Positions 16,241 to 24,970 of a stretch of 64,000 nucleotides of DNA are shown here, in pieces. The DNA lies in NCBI GenBank assembly GCA_963664665.2, contig CAXXMH010000001.1, forward strand, positions 1-64,000, read 5' to 3'. The notes under the pieces are model-generated. The model was given only the letters and a program-made list of their open reading frames with translations, was not told the DNA's origin and did no database searches. The position numbers were made by a program, and so were the translations under genes. Every line of letters starts with the position of its first letter. Positions within the stretch are counted from its first letter, which is position 1. Source of the DNA: Bin55 sp963664665 (lineage in GTDB: Bacteria; Pseudomonadota; Gammaproteobacteria; Pseudomonadales; Azotimanducaceae).

Positions 16241-18676
16241 ATGCGTTCACACGCTCGGGTGGTAGTAATAGGAGGCGGCGTTGTTGGCGTCTCGACCTTG
16301 TATCACCTTGCGAAAAAGGGTTGGACTGACGTCGTCCTTTTCGAACGACATGAGCTAACTTCGGGATCGACATGGCACGCAGCGGGATTGCTACCGTTGT
16401 TCAACATGAGCTATTCAGTTGGGCAGATACATAAATACTCCGTACGTCTCTACAAAGAACTCGAAGCTGAAACGGGGCAAGACGTCGGTTTAAGAACCGT
16501 AGGAAACATACGTCTCGCAATGACGTCTGATCGCATGGATGAATATCGTCAATACGCAAGTGTCGCGCAGACAATCGGGGTAAACGTCGAGTTTCTCACG
16601 CCTGATCAAGTCGTGGAAATCTGGCCATTAGCCGTAAACGATGGCTTGCTCGGCGCAATCAGACATCCCGACGACGGGTACATTCAACCTGCTGACCTCA
16701 CACAAGCACTGGCTCGAGGTGCGCGCGGTCTAGGCGCTGAAATCAACCAGCAAACCGTCGTGCATGCTATCGATCAATTGCCGAGTGGGGAATGGCGCGT
16801 CACGACGAATCAAGGTGTCACCGATTGTGAACACGTTGTTTCGGCGACGGGGAATTTCGCTCGTAACACGGGTGCGATGGTGGGTCTCGACGTTCCGGTG
16901 TTGCCGGTACAACATCAATACATCGTGACCGAGCCGCATGAGAGTATTCAGGCGCGGCACAGAGACGGTCTACCAGAAATGGGCGTACTACGTGAATCGG
17001 ACGGTTCGTGGTATATGAGAGAGGAAGCTGGCGGCTTGTTGCTTGGACCGTATGAGAAAGGTGCTCCGGCGTGCTACCTCGATGGTCCCACGGCAGAGAG
17101 CAAGTACGAGCTGTTTGAAAGTGATCTAGAGCGGCTTGCGCCCCATATTGAATCCGCAATGAAACGTGTACCGCTATTCGGCGAACTCGGTGTCAAACAA
17201 ACCTACAACGGCGCGATTGCGTATACACCGGACGGCAGCCCGATCATCGGGCCGGCGTGGGGCGTACGGAATTTCTGGCTGAATGAGGGCCATAGTTTCG
17301 GGATTACCGCTGCTGGAGGTGCCGGTTGGCAATTAGCGGAGTGGATCGTCGAGGGTGAACCGACCATCGACATGCTCGGAGTAGAGCCGAGGCGATTTGG
17401 CGACTACGCAACGAGTGCATATCTCAAAGTTAAGAATGAAGAAGCGTATGCGAACGTCTTCACCATCCACTATCCAGATGAGGAACGGCCGGCAGCGCGA
17501 CCTCATCGCACGGCGCCGTGCTATGAACGAATGAGAGATCGCGGTGCGGTCTTCGGCCAGAAGTTTGGTTGGGAGCGCCCGAACTGGTTTGCGCCCGCGG
17601 ATATCCGGCGGGAGGATCATTGGTCGTTTCGGCGTTCGCGTTGGTTTGAGCATGTAGCTAATGAATGCCGCAACGTGATGGACAACGTCGGGATTCTTGA
17701 CATGACAGCATTCGCCAAAGCGCGGGTTTCTGGTCCTGGTGCCGCCAACTTTCTGAATGGTGTGGTCGCGAATCAGATTCCGAGTCATGATGGACGGATC
17801 AGCTTGTGTCATGCACTCAACACGCGTGGAGGTGTTCATAGTGAGTTCACGATCCTGCGTGAAGCGCATGACAGTTTCTACGTGGTCTCAGCGGGAGCAT
17901 TTCAAAGGCTCGACCACGATTTTCTGTGGCGACAGATGCCCGCAGATGGATCTATTTCGTTTAAAGATTTGACAGGATCTATGGGTGTGTTGGTCATTGC
18001 GGGACCAAATTCACGCAAGCTGCTGCAGCGTGTGTGCGATGTTAATCTCAGCAATGAATCGTTTCCTTGGCTTACGGGTTGCGAAGGCAACGTTGGCATG
18101 TCGCCGACTAAACTGTTGCGACTGAACTTCGTAGGCGAATTGGGTTGGGAGTTACACCATCCCATCGAATATCAAAATTCGATATTCGACACGCTGATGA
18201 GCGTGGGTGAGGATCTGGGATTGGCTCCGTTCGGAATACGAGCGATGGACGCGATGCGTATTGAAAAGTCCTATCGCATGGTTGGCACGGAGATGTCAAT
18301 TGAATATGCTGCTTTTGAATCAGGATTAGATCGGTTCGTGAGACTCGATAAGGGTGATTTCACAGGACGTGCCGGACTATTGGCGTGGCAACAACAGGGG
18401 TTCAAGAACGCCTTCGTGACGCTAGTCGTGGACGGTCCGGATGACGCAGATGCACTCGGAAACAATCCGCTGTTTGCAGATGGTGATATGGTGGGTCGCA
18501 CAACGAGTGGAAACTACGGTTTCCGGCTCCAACAGTCGTTGGCGCTTGGTATGCTGAATCCCACGCTCGCTGATGAGGGCACGTTACTCGAGATAGACAT
18601 TCTCGGCGAGCGTTACCCTTGCAGAGTCATTGCGGAAAGCCCCTACGATCCGAGAAACCTGCGCCTGCGTGCGTGA
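16241..18676 (+). CDS. Dimethylglycine/sarcosine dehydrogenase-like flavoprotein
   Basis: An 811-residue flavoenzyme. The N-terminal FAD-binding DAO fold has VVVIGGGVVGVSTLYHLA, and TSGSTWHAAGL carries the His that attaches FAD covalently in this family. A FAO_M linker sits near residues 375-440, and the C-terminal half (about 445-811) is a GcvT domain (NFLNGVVANQIP, FVGELGWELHHP). It oxidatively demethylates dimethylglycine or a similar N-methyl amine, passing the C1 unit to THF as 5,10-methylene-THF. It follows the MTHFR-like gene after 25 bases on the same strand. A remnant of soxB lies right after it, suggesting sarcosine oxidase once followed directly. Confidence 0.85.
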   Translation: MRSHARVVVIGGGVVGVSTLYHLAKKGWTDVVLFERHELTSGSTWHAAGLLPLFNMSYSVGQIHKYSVRLYKELEAETGQDVGLRTVGNIRLAMTSDRMDEYRQYASVAQTIGVNVEFLTPDQVVEIWPLAVNDGLLGAIRHPDDGYIQPADLTQALARGARGLGAEINQQTVVHAIDQLPSGEWRVTTNQGVTDCEHVVSATGNFARNTGAMVGLDVPVLPVQHQYIVTEPHESIQARHRDGLPEMGVLRESDGSWYMREEAGGLLLGPYEKGAPACYLDGPTAESKYELFESDLERLAPHIESAMKRVPLFGELGVKQTYNGAIAYTPDGSPIIGPAWGVRNFWLNEGHSFGITAAGGAGWQLAEWIVEGEPTIDMLGVEPRRFGDYATSAYLKVKNEEAYANVFTIHYPDEERPAARPHRTAPCYERMRDRGAVFGQKFGWERPNWFAPADIRREDHWSFRRSRWFEHVANECRNVMDNVGILDMTAFAKARVSGPGAANFLNGVVANQIPSHDGRISLCHALNTRGGVHSEFTILREAHDSFYVVSAGAFQRLDHDFLWRQMPADGSISFKDLTGSMGVLVIAGPNSRKLLQRVCDVNLSNESFPWLTGCEGNVGMSPTKLLRLNFVGELGWELHHPIEYQNSIFDTLMSVGEDLGLAPFGIRAMDAMRIEKSYRMVGTEMSIEYAAFESGLDRFVRLDKGDFTGRAGLLAWQQQGFKNAFVTLVVDGPDDADALGNNPLFADGDMVGRTTSGNYGFRLQQSLALGMLNPTLADEGTLLEIDILGERYPCRVIAESPYDPRNLRLRA

Positions 18677-19207
18677 CCTTGCGCCTACATTCGTTTTGCG
18701 TTAGTTTTGTTGTAAGTCATCTGATCTTCGAGTCTATATGACTCAGCGTTATTCGAGTTAGTCCGGCAAGCATTGCATCACCATGAAGGTTGGATGCCTG
18801 CATGGAATTCCGTCGAGCCCCGTGACGCATATGACGTTGTCATCATTGGTGGAGGCGGGGCACGGACTTGCAACCGCTTATTACCTCGCCAAGAATCACG
18901 GTATCAAGAATATTGCGACACATGAGAAAGGATGGATTGAAAGTGGATTTCGTACCGTTCAGAACGAATGAAAATCGCAAGAATCATGACGAACCCCTAC
19001 GCCGAGAATTAACACAGAGGTTAGGCTTTACCACCATAGGAACTTACGGAAAATCGTGCGTTTTAAATCCCAGCTGCCGTTCGAGATCGGATTGAACACT
19101 TGATCCGGTTGTTACAGACGGCGCATGACCGAATCGACCGAAGTGTCATGCGGCATGGGTTATTTCTGCTGTGATCCATGACCGAAGTTCGTCCAAATTG
19201 AAAATGA
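18677..19207. other. Intergenic region, mostly soxB debris
   Basis: The first 60 bases are unassigned, 18738-18950 is a broken soxB start (listed separately), and 18951-19207 shows nothing recognisable before the subtilase gene. Confidence 0.5.
18738..18950 (+). pseudogene. soxB 5' fragment, decayed duplicate
   Basis: About 210 bases closely matching the start of the intact soxB at 23403. They read MTQRYS, then HHHEGW, PAWNSVEPRDAYDVV, IIGGGG, HGLATAYYLAKNHGI and EKGWI once two indels are allowed. A missing T near 18758 creates a TAG, and an extra G in the glycine-rich loop (near 18858) shifts the frame again. Similarity begins at the ATG and stops at about 18950; the upstream DNA is unrelated to that of intact soxB. 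It is more diverged than a recent duplicate and looks like the remains of an earlier sarcosine oxidase operon. Confidence 0.85.
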
Positions 19208-22200
19208 GTGCTTGCTGTATCTAACCCAGTGCGTAACCTAACGTCAATCAAGGTGAGCCGTCCTACTTTTGAATCGTCTCAATCTGGATCAATCTTTACG
19301 ACGTTCTACGTGAAGGCCATTTGCGTCTGTCTTTTGAGCGTAGCTGTACAAGCAGCAGATGATCACGGCGATACACCCGCTGAAGCGACCAGCATCGGAA
19401 TATATTCCTCGTCAGAAGGGAATATTGATACTAAAGATGACGTTGACGTCTTCAGAATGAACGTGACTCAGTTTGGGGTCGTTCGTGCGAGAACTTCGAG
19501 TGAAATCGACACACTTGGTCGCGTGTTATCGCGAGACGGAAAGGTCTTAGGTCAAGATGACGATAGCGGTATCGGCAAGAACTTCGATCTTGAGCTCGAG
19601 GTAGAGCCAGGCGATTGGTTTATCGAAGTAAGTGGATATGGTGATGACGATATCGGTCGTTATACGCTCGACGTTGAGTTTGACGCTAGGAAAGAAAACG
19701 TTTTAACGTCCACTCGACTCGGAGACTTCAATGGAGATGGGCATGACGACATATTGCTCAGAAATCTCGATGGAAGGTGGTACTTCTACCCAATGCAAGG
19801 TTCAGAGTATTTGATAGATGAGCGTGGATTTGTACCGCTAACACGTGACCTGAATTATGGTTTGGCTGGGATTGGTGACTTTGACGACGATGGGAAGGAC
19901 GATGTAGCGTTGCGCCACTTAGATGGACGATTTCGGATTTATTTCATGGATGGGCTTCGGTATCACCAGATATTAGATTTTGAGCACGAAGACGTTAGCA
20001 TGGAATTCCAAGTAGTTGGTGTTGGCAAATTTGATTCTTTCGGCGACAACGATGAAATCGTCCTTCGGCACCGTTTAACAGGAAATTGGAGAAAGCTAGA
20101 GTTCAGCACTTTCTTCGGCGAATACGAAGCAAGGGTAGACAATTTCGATTTTCGCGACCTCTCGTCTGATACAAATCTAAACGTGGTTGGATTAGGTGAT
20201 TTTGACGGTAATGGTGTCCGAGATTTTCTTATGAGGCAATCCGATGGTAGGTGGTACTACATCCTGATCGGATCAAGCTTTTCTGACAGATTGCTTGAAG
20301 AGGGCTTTCTCAATCTCGAACAAGATATTAGTTATGGGCTCGCCGGGATCGGGGACTTCAACGGCGACGGGAAGGATGACATCATGCTCCGCCACGAAGA
20401 TGGAAGTTGGCTCTACTACGCAATGGATGGCAGCAGATTCATCAAGGATGAAAGTGGCCAGGCTTCGCTTCCCAATGAACTTGACATAAGAGTTGCGGGG
20501 GTTGGTGATTTGAACGGTGACGCGGTGGACGATTTGATTCTGCGACATGTGAACAGTGGCGCGTGGCACTACTATCCCATGAGTGGTCTCAACCCGATCA
20601 GTGCTGAAATCGCCGAAATAAAAATCGCAACCAATCTAATGTGGAAACTGCCTGTGACCAATCCGCGCGCAACGATCGCCGGTAGATTGCTAATCACTGA
20701 AGGTCAAATCCTCGACTCTGATACTGGCGATCCGACCGATCCACAACGCCAAAATGACACGATACAAAGTGCCCAGACCATTCAAATCCCTTCGGCAGTC
20801 GCAGGCTACATGATGGAGGAGATCGACACAAGGGACATGTTTCGCGTGCGCTTGCCGACACGAAACGCGAAAACTCGCATTAGTCTCGTGATTGCGGATT
20901 CAGGCGCGGATTTTGATCTTCACCTAGCAGACGACAGTGGTACGGTTGTGGGAGAAGCATTGGGTTTAACTGAACTCGAAGCAGTAGAAACCACTAGATC
21001 AGGGTGGCACATCGTCGTTGTAAGCGCGGTCAAAGGCGAGAGCAATTATTCGTTGGTAATCTCGGCGCAGCTCATCGATGATGGCGAAATGACGTCATCG
21101 TACACGGTTTCAACAGACGGGACATTTGAACCTGATCAGCTCGTTGTTGACACCCGCGATTCGATGGACGAATTTAAATCGGACGCACTAGTTCAGGATT
21201 TCAAGCTGAGCTTTGCTCAGAAGACAAGCTACGGCAGTTCAATCATGTATCTGAATAGTGACCATGTCCGAAATCTTCAAGACTTATCGCATCCGTATCT
21301 CGAACAATTTGAATACAGTTCCTTCAACCAATTGAAACGTGGCGCACTTCTTTACTTACGTAAAGAGCTCACCGCAGATGAAGACGTCGTTGTAGCGGAA
21401 CTCAACTATTTAGTTTCATCCCATATCGAACCCAATGACCCATTCTTTGAACATCAATGGCACTATGAGGCAATTCACTTACCGGACGCATGGGACTATA
21501 CGACTGGCGATGACGACATTGTCGTAGCAGTAATTGACACAGGCATTCTGCCATTTCATCCTGATATTGCACCAAGATTGCTGAGAGAGAGTGGCAGAAT
21601 CGCTGGATATGACTTCATTTCCGATGCAAGTATCTCGAATGATGGCGACGGTCGAGATGACGATCCGAGCGATCCGGGCGATGCCGAATTTTCTTGGGAC
21701 GATGATTCGTTTCACGGAACTCATGTTGGCGGCACTGTGGCTATGGCATCCGATAATGCACAAGGAGGCGCTGGCGTTTCGTGGCAAGGCAAGCTCCTAA
21801 CTGTCAGGGTCTTAGGTAAAGGGGGTTCTGGAACTTACGTTGATTTAGCCGAAGGCATCAGATACTCAGCAGGCTTAAGAAACGATGCTGGTGTTTTGCC
21901 ACCTAAACGTGCTGACGTCATTAACTTGAGTCTTGGTGTTCCTAATGAATTTTGCTTACCAACGAATCAACCGCCTTCGTATGTACGAAGAGCGTATGAG
22001 GATGCGATAGATGCGGGATCGATCGTGATCAAGTCGGCGGGAAACGACGATTGCAGCTACCCTTCGCCAGATTCTTACATCGAAGACATCGTCGTTGTGG
22101 GAGCAACTAACTATGCAAACGAACGAGCTTGGTACTCGAATTACGGTCCCGCGATCGATGTCGTTGCGCCGGGGGGTGACAGAGCGGACCTAAACGCTGA

Positions 22201-23179
22201 TGGTTTCGGCGATGGTGTATTGAGCACGCTAGGCGAAAAGATCGGCAATCGCTTTCGCTACACATATGAGAGATACATCGGCACATCAATGGCCGCACCG
22301 CACATGGCTGGAGTCGTCAGTCTAATGAGAGCCGTAAATCCAGAACTCACGCCGGACGATCTGAACCGACTCTTGAACAATACTCATCGTCATCCCTCCG
22401 CAGCACCCATCACAACTGACATAGGTGCGCGTGGCCGAGACTCGGAATTTGGAAACGGCTTAATCAATGCTTATCGAGCTGTCCAAGTCGCCCGCGCAAT
22501 CGCTGGTGAGTCTCCGACGTTGCCTACGGAACCGAAACTTGCGTTGTCACCACGGCATCTTTCATTTGGGCCCATTACGGAGACGCTCCGAGTGAATATC
22601 GAGAACATCGGTTTTGGAACGCTCGAAGTCACCGAAATCGAAGCGGACGTAGACTGGATCATCGTTCAGAATCAAGATCCCACTTTGATTTTTACGGCCG
22701 ACCGCTTCGGCTTAGATGAAGGAACCCACCTTGGGAACATAAGGGTTGTTTCCAATGGTGGCATCGAGAATATATCCGTGTCACTTCAAGCGCAAACAGA
22801 AAATACTGCCGCGGACGTCGGTACGGTTTATGTACAGATATTAGATGCGGCAAACGGGGAACGGCGTGGCTGGGCGACCGCAACCGTCAGAGGTGGTTAT
22901 ACCTTCCAAATTCCGGTTGTGGATGGCGGTAGATACCGAGTGATCGCCGGCACGGATCGAGATGGCGACGGCAATATCTGCGATACAGGGGAAGCTTGCG
23001 GACAATGGCCGCTTACAGACAGTCCAGGTATTCTGGAAGTCGACAGAATCGCACAAATTGAGTTTCCTGTTTCAATTGATCTATTTGCTCGAGTATCTTC
23101 TCAGAGCTTCAAATCTACGCATATACCTGACGAAGGCATCGAAATAGATCGGTCGTTGGTTGGTACACCACCGAATTAA
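19208..23179 (+). CDS. Giant secreted subtilase with FG-GAP repeats and PPC domains
   Basis: A 1323-codon frame. A signal peptide (KAICVCLLSVAVQA, cleaved before ADDHGD) suggests the real start may be GTG 19310 rather than GTG 19208. A PPC-type beta-sandwich follows (about residues 50-155), then a run of FG-GAP/VCBS-like repeats (GDFNGDGHDD, GDFDDDGKDD, GDFDGNGVRD, GDFNGDGKDD, GDLNGDAVDD; about 170-480). A second PPC-like unit (about 515-625) precedes an S8 peptidase domain with D777 (VIDTGI), H836 (FHGTHVGG) and S1027 (GTSMAAPH). It is probably exported to degrade extracellular protein. It lies inside the sox region, between a soxB fragment and the intact operon, where it has no metabolic link. 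Confidence 0.85.
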   Translation: MLAVSNPVRNLTSIKVSRPTFESSQSGSIFTTFYVKAICVCLLSVAVQAADDHGDTPAEATSIGIYSSSEGNIDTKDDVDVFRMNVTQFGVVRARTSSEIDTLGRVLSRDGKVLGQDDDSGIGKNFDLELEVEPGDWFIEVSGYGDDDIGRYTLDVEFDARKENVLTSTRLGDFNGDGHDDILLRNLDGRWYFYPMQGSEYLIDERGFVPLTRDLNYGLAGIGDFDDDGKDDVALRHLDGRFRIYFMDGLRYHQILDFEHEDVSMEFQVVGVGKFDSFGDNDEIVLRHRLTGNWRKLEFSTFFGEYEARVDNFDFRDLSSDTNLNVVGLGDFDGNGVRDFLMRQSDGRWYYILIGSSFSDRLLEEGFLNLEQDISYGLAGIGDFNGDGKDDIMLRHEDGSWLYYAMDGSRFIKDESGQASLPNELDIRVAGVGDLNGDAVDDLILRHVNSGAWHYYPMSGLNPISAEIAEIKIATNLMWKLPVTNPRATIAGRLLITEGQILDSDTGDPTDPQRQNDTIQSAQTIQIPSAVAGYMMEEIDTRDMFRVRLPTRNAKTRISLVIADSGADFDLHLADDSGTVVGEALGLTELEAVETTRSGWHIVVVSAVKGESNYSLVISAQLIDDGEMTSSYTVSTDGTFEPDQLVVDTRDSMDEFKSDALVQDFKLSFAQKTSYGSSIMYLNSDHVRNLQDLSHPYLEQFEYSSFNQLKRGALLYLRKELTADEDVVVAELNYLVSSHIEPNDPFFEHQWHYEAIHLPDAWDYTTGDDDIVVAVIDTGILPFHPDIAPRLLRESGRIAGYDFISDASISNDGDGRDDDPSDPGDAEFSWDDDSFHGTHVGGTVAMASDNAQGGAGVSWQGKLLTVRVLGKGGSGTYVDLAEGIRYSAGLRNDAGVLPPKRADVINLSLGVPNEFCLPTNQPPSYVRRAYEDAIDAGSIVIKSAGNDDCSYPSPDSYIEDIVVVGATNYANERAWYSNYGPAIDVVAPGGDRADLNADGFGDGVLSTLGEKIGNRFRYTYERYIGTSMAAPHMAGVVSLMRAVNPELTPDDLNRLLNNTHRHPSAAPITTDIGARGRDSEFGNGLINAYRAVQVARAIAGESPTLPTEPKLALSPRHLSFGPITETLRVNIENIGFGTLEVTEIEADVDWIIVQNQDPTLIFTADRFGLDEGTHLGNIRVVSNGGIENISVSLQAQTENTAADVGTVYVQILDAANGERRGWATATVRGGYTFQIPVVDGGRYRVIAGTDRDGDGNICDTGEACGQWPLTDSPGILEVDRIAQIEFPVSIDLFARVSSQSFKSTHIPDEGIEIDRSLVGTPPN

Positions 23180-23402
23180 CGAAGAATTGGCTGTATCTTT
23201 GACATAAATAACGTGCCATCACTCCATCCAATCGAGACGTTCAAGATGTATCGTTCGCGGTCGCATAGTCGTGGCAAGTAGTACGAAAACGTTGGCGTTT
23301 AAGTAGTTACTCTTTGACAATCTCAGTGGCCTTCGATACACTGATACGATCAACATATCGAGACCCACTAACCGATCACACTGTCACTTTCACTGATTCA
23401 GA

Positions 23403-24674
23403 ATGACTAAACGTTATTCGTTTCTGCAAATCGTGCATCAAGCGTTGAATCACCATGAAGGTTGGAAGCCTGCATGGAATTCCGTCGAACCCCGTGACGC
23501 ATACGACGTTGTTATCGTTGGTGGAGGCGGGCACGGACTTGCAACCGCCTATTACCTCGCCAAGAATCACGGCATCACCAATGTCGCGGTTCTTGAGAAA
23601 GGATGGATCGGCGGCGGTAACACAGGTCGCAACACGACCATCGTGCGATCAAACTATCTTCGGGATGAAGCGGCACACCTGTACGAATTTGCTTTAAAGC
23701 TGTGGGAAGGATTGAGCGCGGATCTGAACTTCAACGTGATGTTCAGTCAGCGCGGTGTGCTGAATCTTGGGCATTCATTGCAGGATATGCGGGACATTGA
23801 GCGACGAGTGAATGCGAATCGTTTAAACGGCATCGATGGTCAGGTACTCGCACCAGCGGACATTCAGAAGATCGTCCCCTTGCTTGATTGTTCACCCAGA
23901 AAGCGCTATCCAGTACTCGGTGCATCGTGGCAACCAAGAGGGGGCATCGCGAGGCATGATGCCGTTGCATGGGGCTATGCACGTGGTGCTGATCGGCTGG
24001 GTGTGGATATTGTTGAACATGCACGTGTAGTCGACATCACACTTGATCCAAGTACAAAGGCGACTGATGGCGTTTTGGTAGAACATGAGCGCGAGCTCAA
24101 GTTCATAAAGGCACCTAAAGTTGCTTGTGTGACAGCCGGAAACTCCGGTGTTGTCGCCGCGCTCGCAGGTTTAAAACTCCCAATCGAATCTCGTCCGCTC
24201 CAAGCCTTTGTATCCGAACCACTGAAACCGTGTCTTGATACCGTAGTCATGTCGAATGCGGTGCATGGTTACCTGAGTCAATCGGACAAAGGTGACCTCG
24301 TCATTGGCGCTGGCGTGGACGGTTACAACGGTTATGGACAGCGCGGATCATTCGAAATCATTGAAGAGACTGCGAAGGCGATATGCGAACTCTTTCCAGC
24401 GTTCAGCCGCGTTCGCATGAATCGACAATGGGGCGGTATCGTCGACATCTGTCCCGATGCCTGTCCGATCATCGGACCGATGCCCGTACCAGGTCTTTAT
24501 TTCAACTGCGGATGGGGCACGGGCGGTTTCAAAGCCACGCCTGGATCTGGATATGTATTCGCGCATACCTTAGCAGAAGAAAAGCCACATCCACTGGCTG
24601 CACCGTTCGGCGTCGAACGATTTCATACAGGCGCAGTGATTGATGAGCATGGCGCTGCGGGAGTAGCTCACTAG
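23403..24674 (+). CDS. soxB: Sarcosine oxidase beta subunit
   Basis: A 423-residue FAD/FMN flavoprotein of heterotetrameric sarcosine oxidase. The dinucleotide fold is YDVVIVGGGGHGLATAYYLA, GGGNTGRNTTIVRSNY follows, and RHDAVAWGYA lies in the region of the FMN-linked His. The C-terminal NCGWGTGGFKATPGSG closes the FAD site. It oxidises sarcosine to glycine with THF as C1 acceptor. Its stop (TAG) shares a G with the GTG start of soxD, indicating coupling. Intact, in contrast to the fragment at 18738. Confidence 0.92.
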   Translation: MTKRYSFLQIVHQALNHHEGWKPAWNSVEPRDAYDVVIVGGGGHGLATAYYLAKNHGITNVAVLEKGWIGGGNTGRNTTIVRSNYLRDEAAHLYEFALKLWEGLSADLNFNVMFSQRGVLNLGHSLQDMRDIERRVNANRLNGIDGQVLAPADIQKIVPLLDCSPRKRYPVLGASWQPRGGIARHDAVAWGYARGADRLGVDIVEHARVVDITLDPSTKATDGVLVEHERELKFIKAPKVACVTAGNSGVVAALAGLKLPIESRPLQAFVSEPLKPCLDTVVMSNAVHGYLSQSDKGDLVIGAGVDGYNGYGQRGSFEIIEETAKAICELFPAFSRVRMNRQWGGIVDICPDACPIIGPMPVPGLYFNCGWGTGGFKATPGSGYVFAHTLAEEKPHPLAAPFGVERFHTGAVIDEHGAAGVAH

Positions 24675-24970
24675 TGCTGCGAATTTATTGTCCGTACTGT
24701 GAATCCGTGCGTGATGAAGACGAATTTCATTGTGTCGGGGAAGCTCATATCAATCGACCTGCGAACCCGGAGGAGTTGTCCGATCAAGAATGGGGTGAAT
24801 ACCTTCACTTTCGTACTAACCCCCGAGGCGAACACCGTGAAATTTGGCACCACACCGTTGGGTGTCGACAGCACTTCAACGTTCTGCGTGACACCGAGAC
24901 GTATGAAATAAGGCGTGTTTACCGCATCGGAGATGAACTAAACGCCGATGCGGATGCGGATGCGGACTAG
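24674..24970 (+). CDS. soxD: Sarcosine oxidase delta subunit
   Basis: A 98-residue SoxD with the zinc-binding start LRIYCPYCESVRDEDEFHC and the conserved WGEYLHFRTNPRG and HTVGCRQHFNVLRDT motifs. It is a structural Zn subunit of the sarcosine oxidase complex. GTG start overlaps the soxB stop by one base, and its own TAG overlaps the GTG of soxA in the same way. The C-terminus ends in an Asp-Ala run produced by a GATGCG hexamer repeat (about 24947-24967), which may vary by slippage. Confidence 0.92.
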   Translation: MLRIYCPYCESVRDEDEFHCVGEAHINRPANPEELSDQEWGEYLHFRTNPRGEHREIWHHTVGCRQHFNVLRDTETYEIRRVYRIGDELNADADADAD

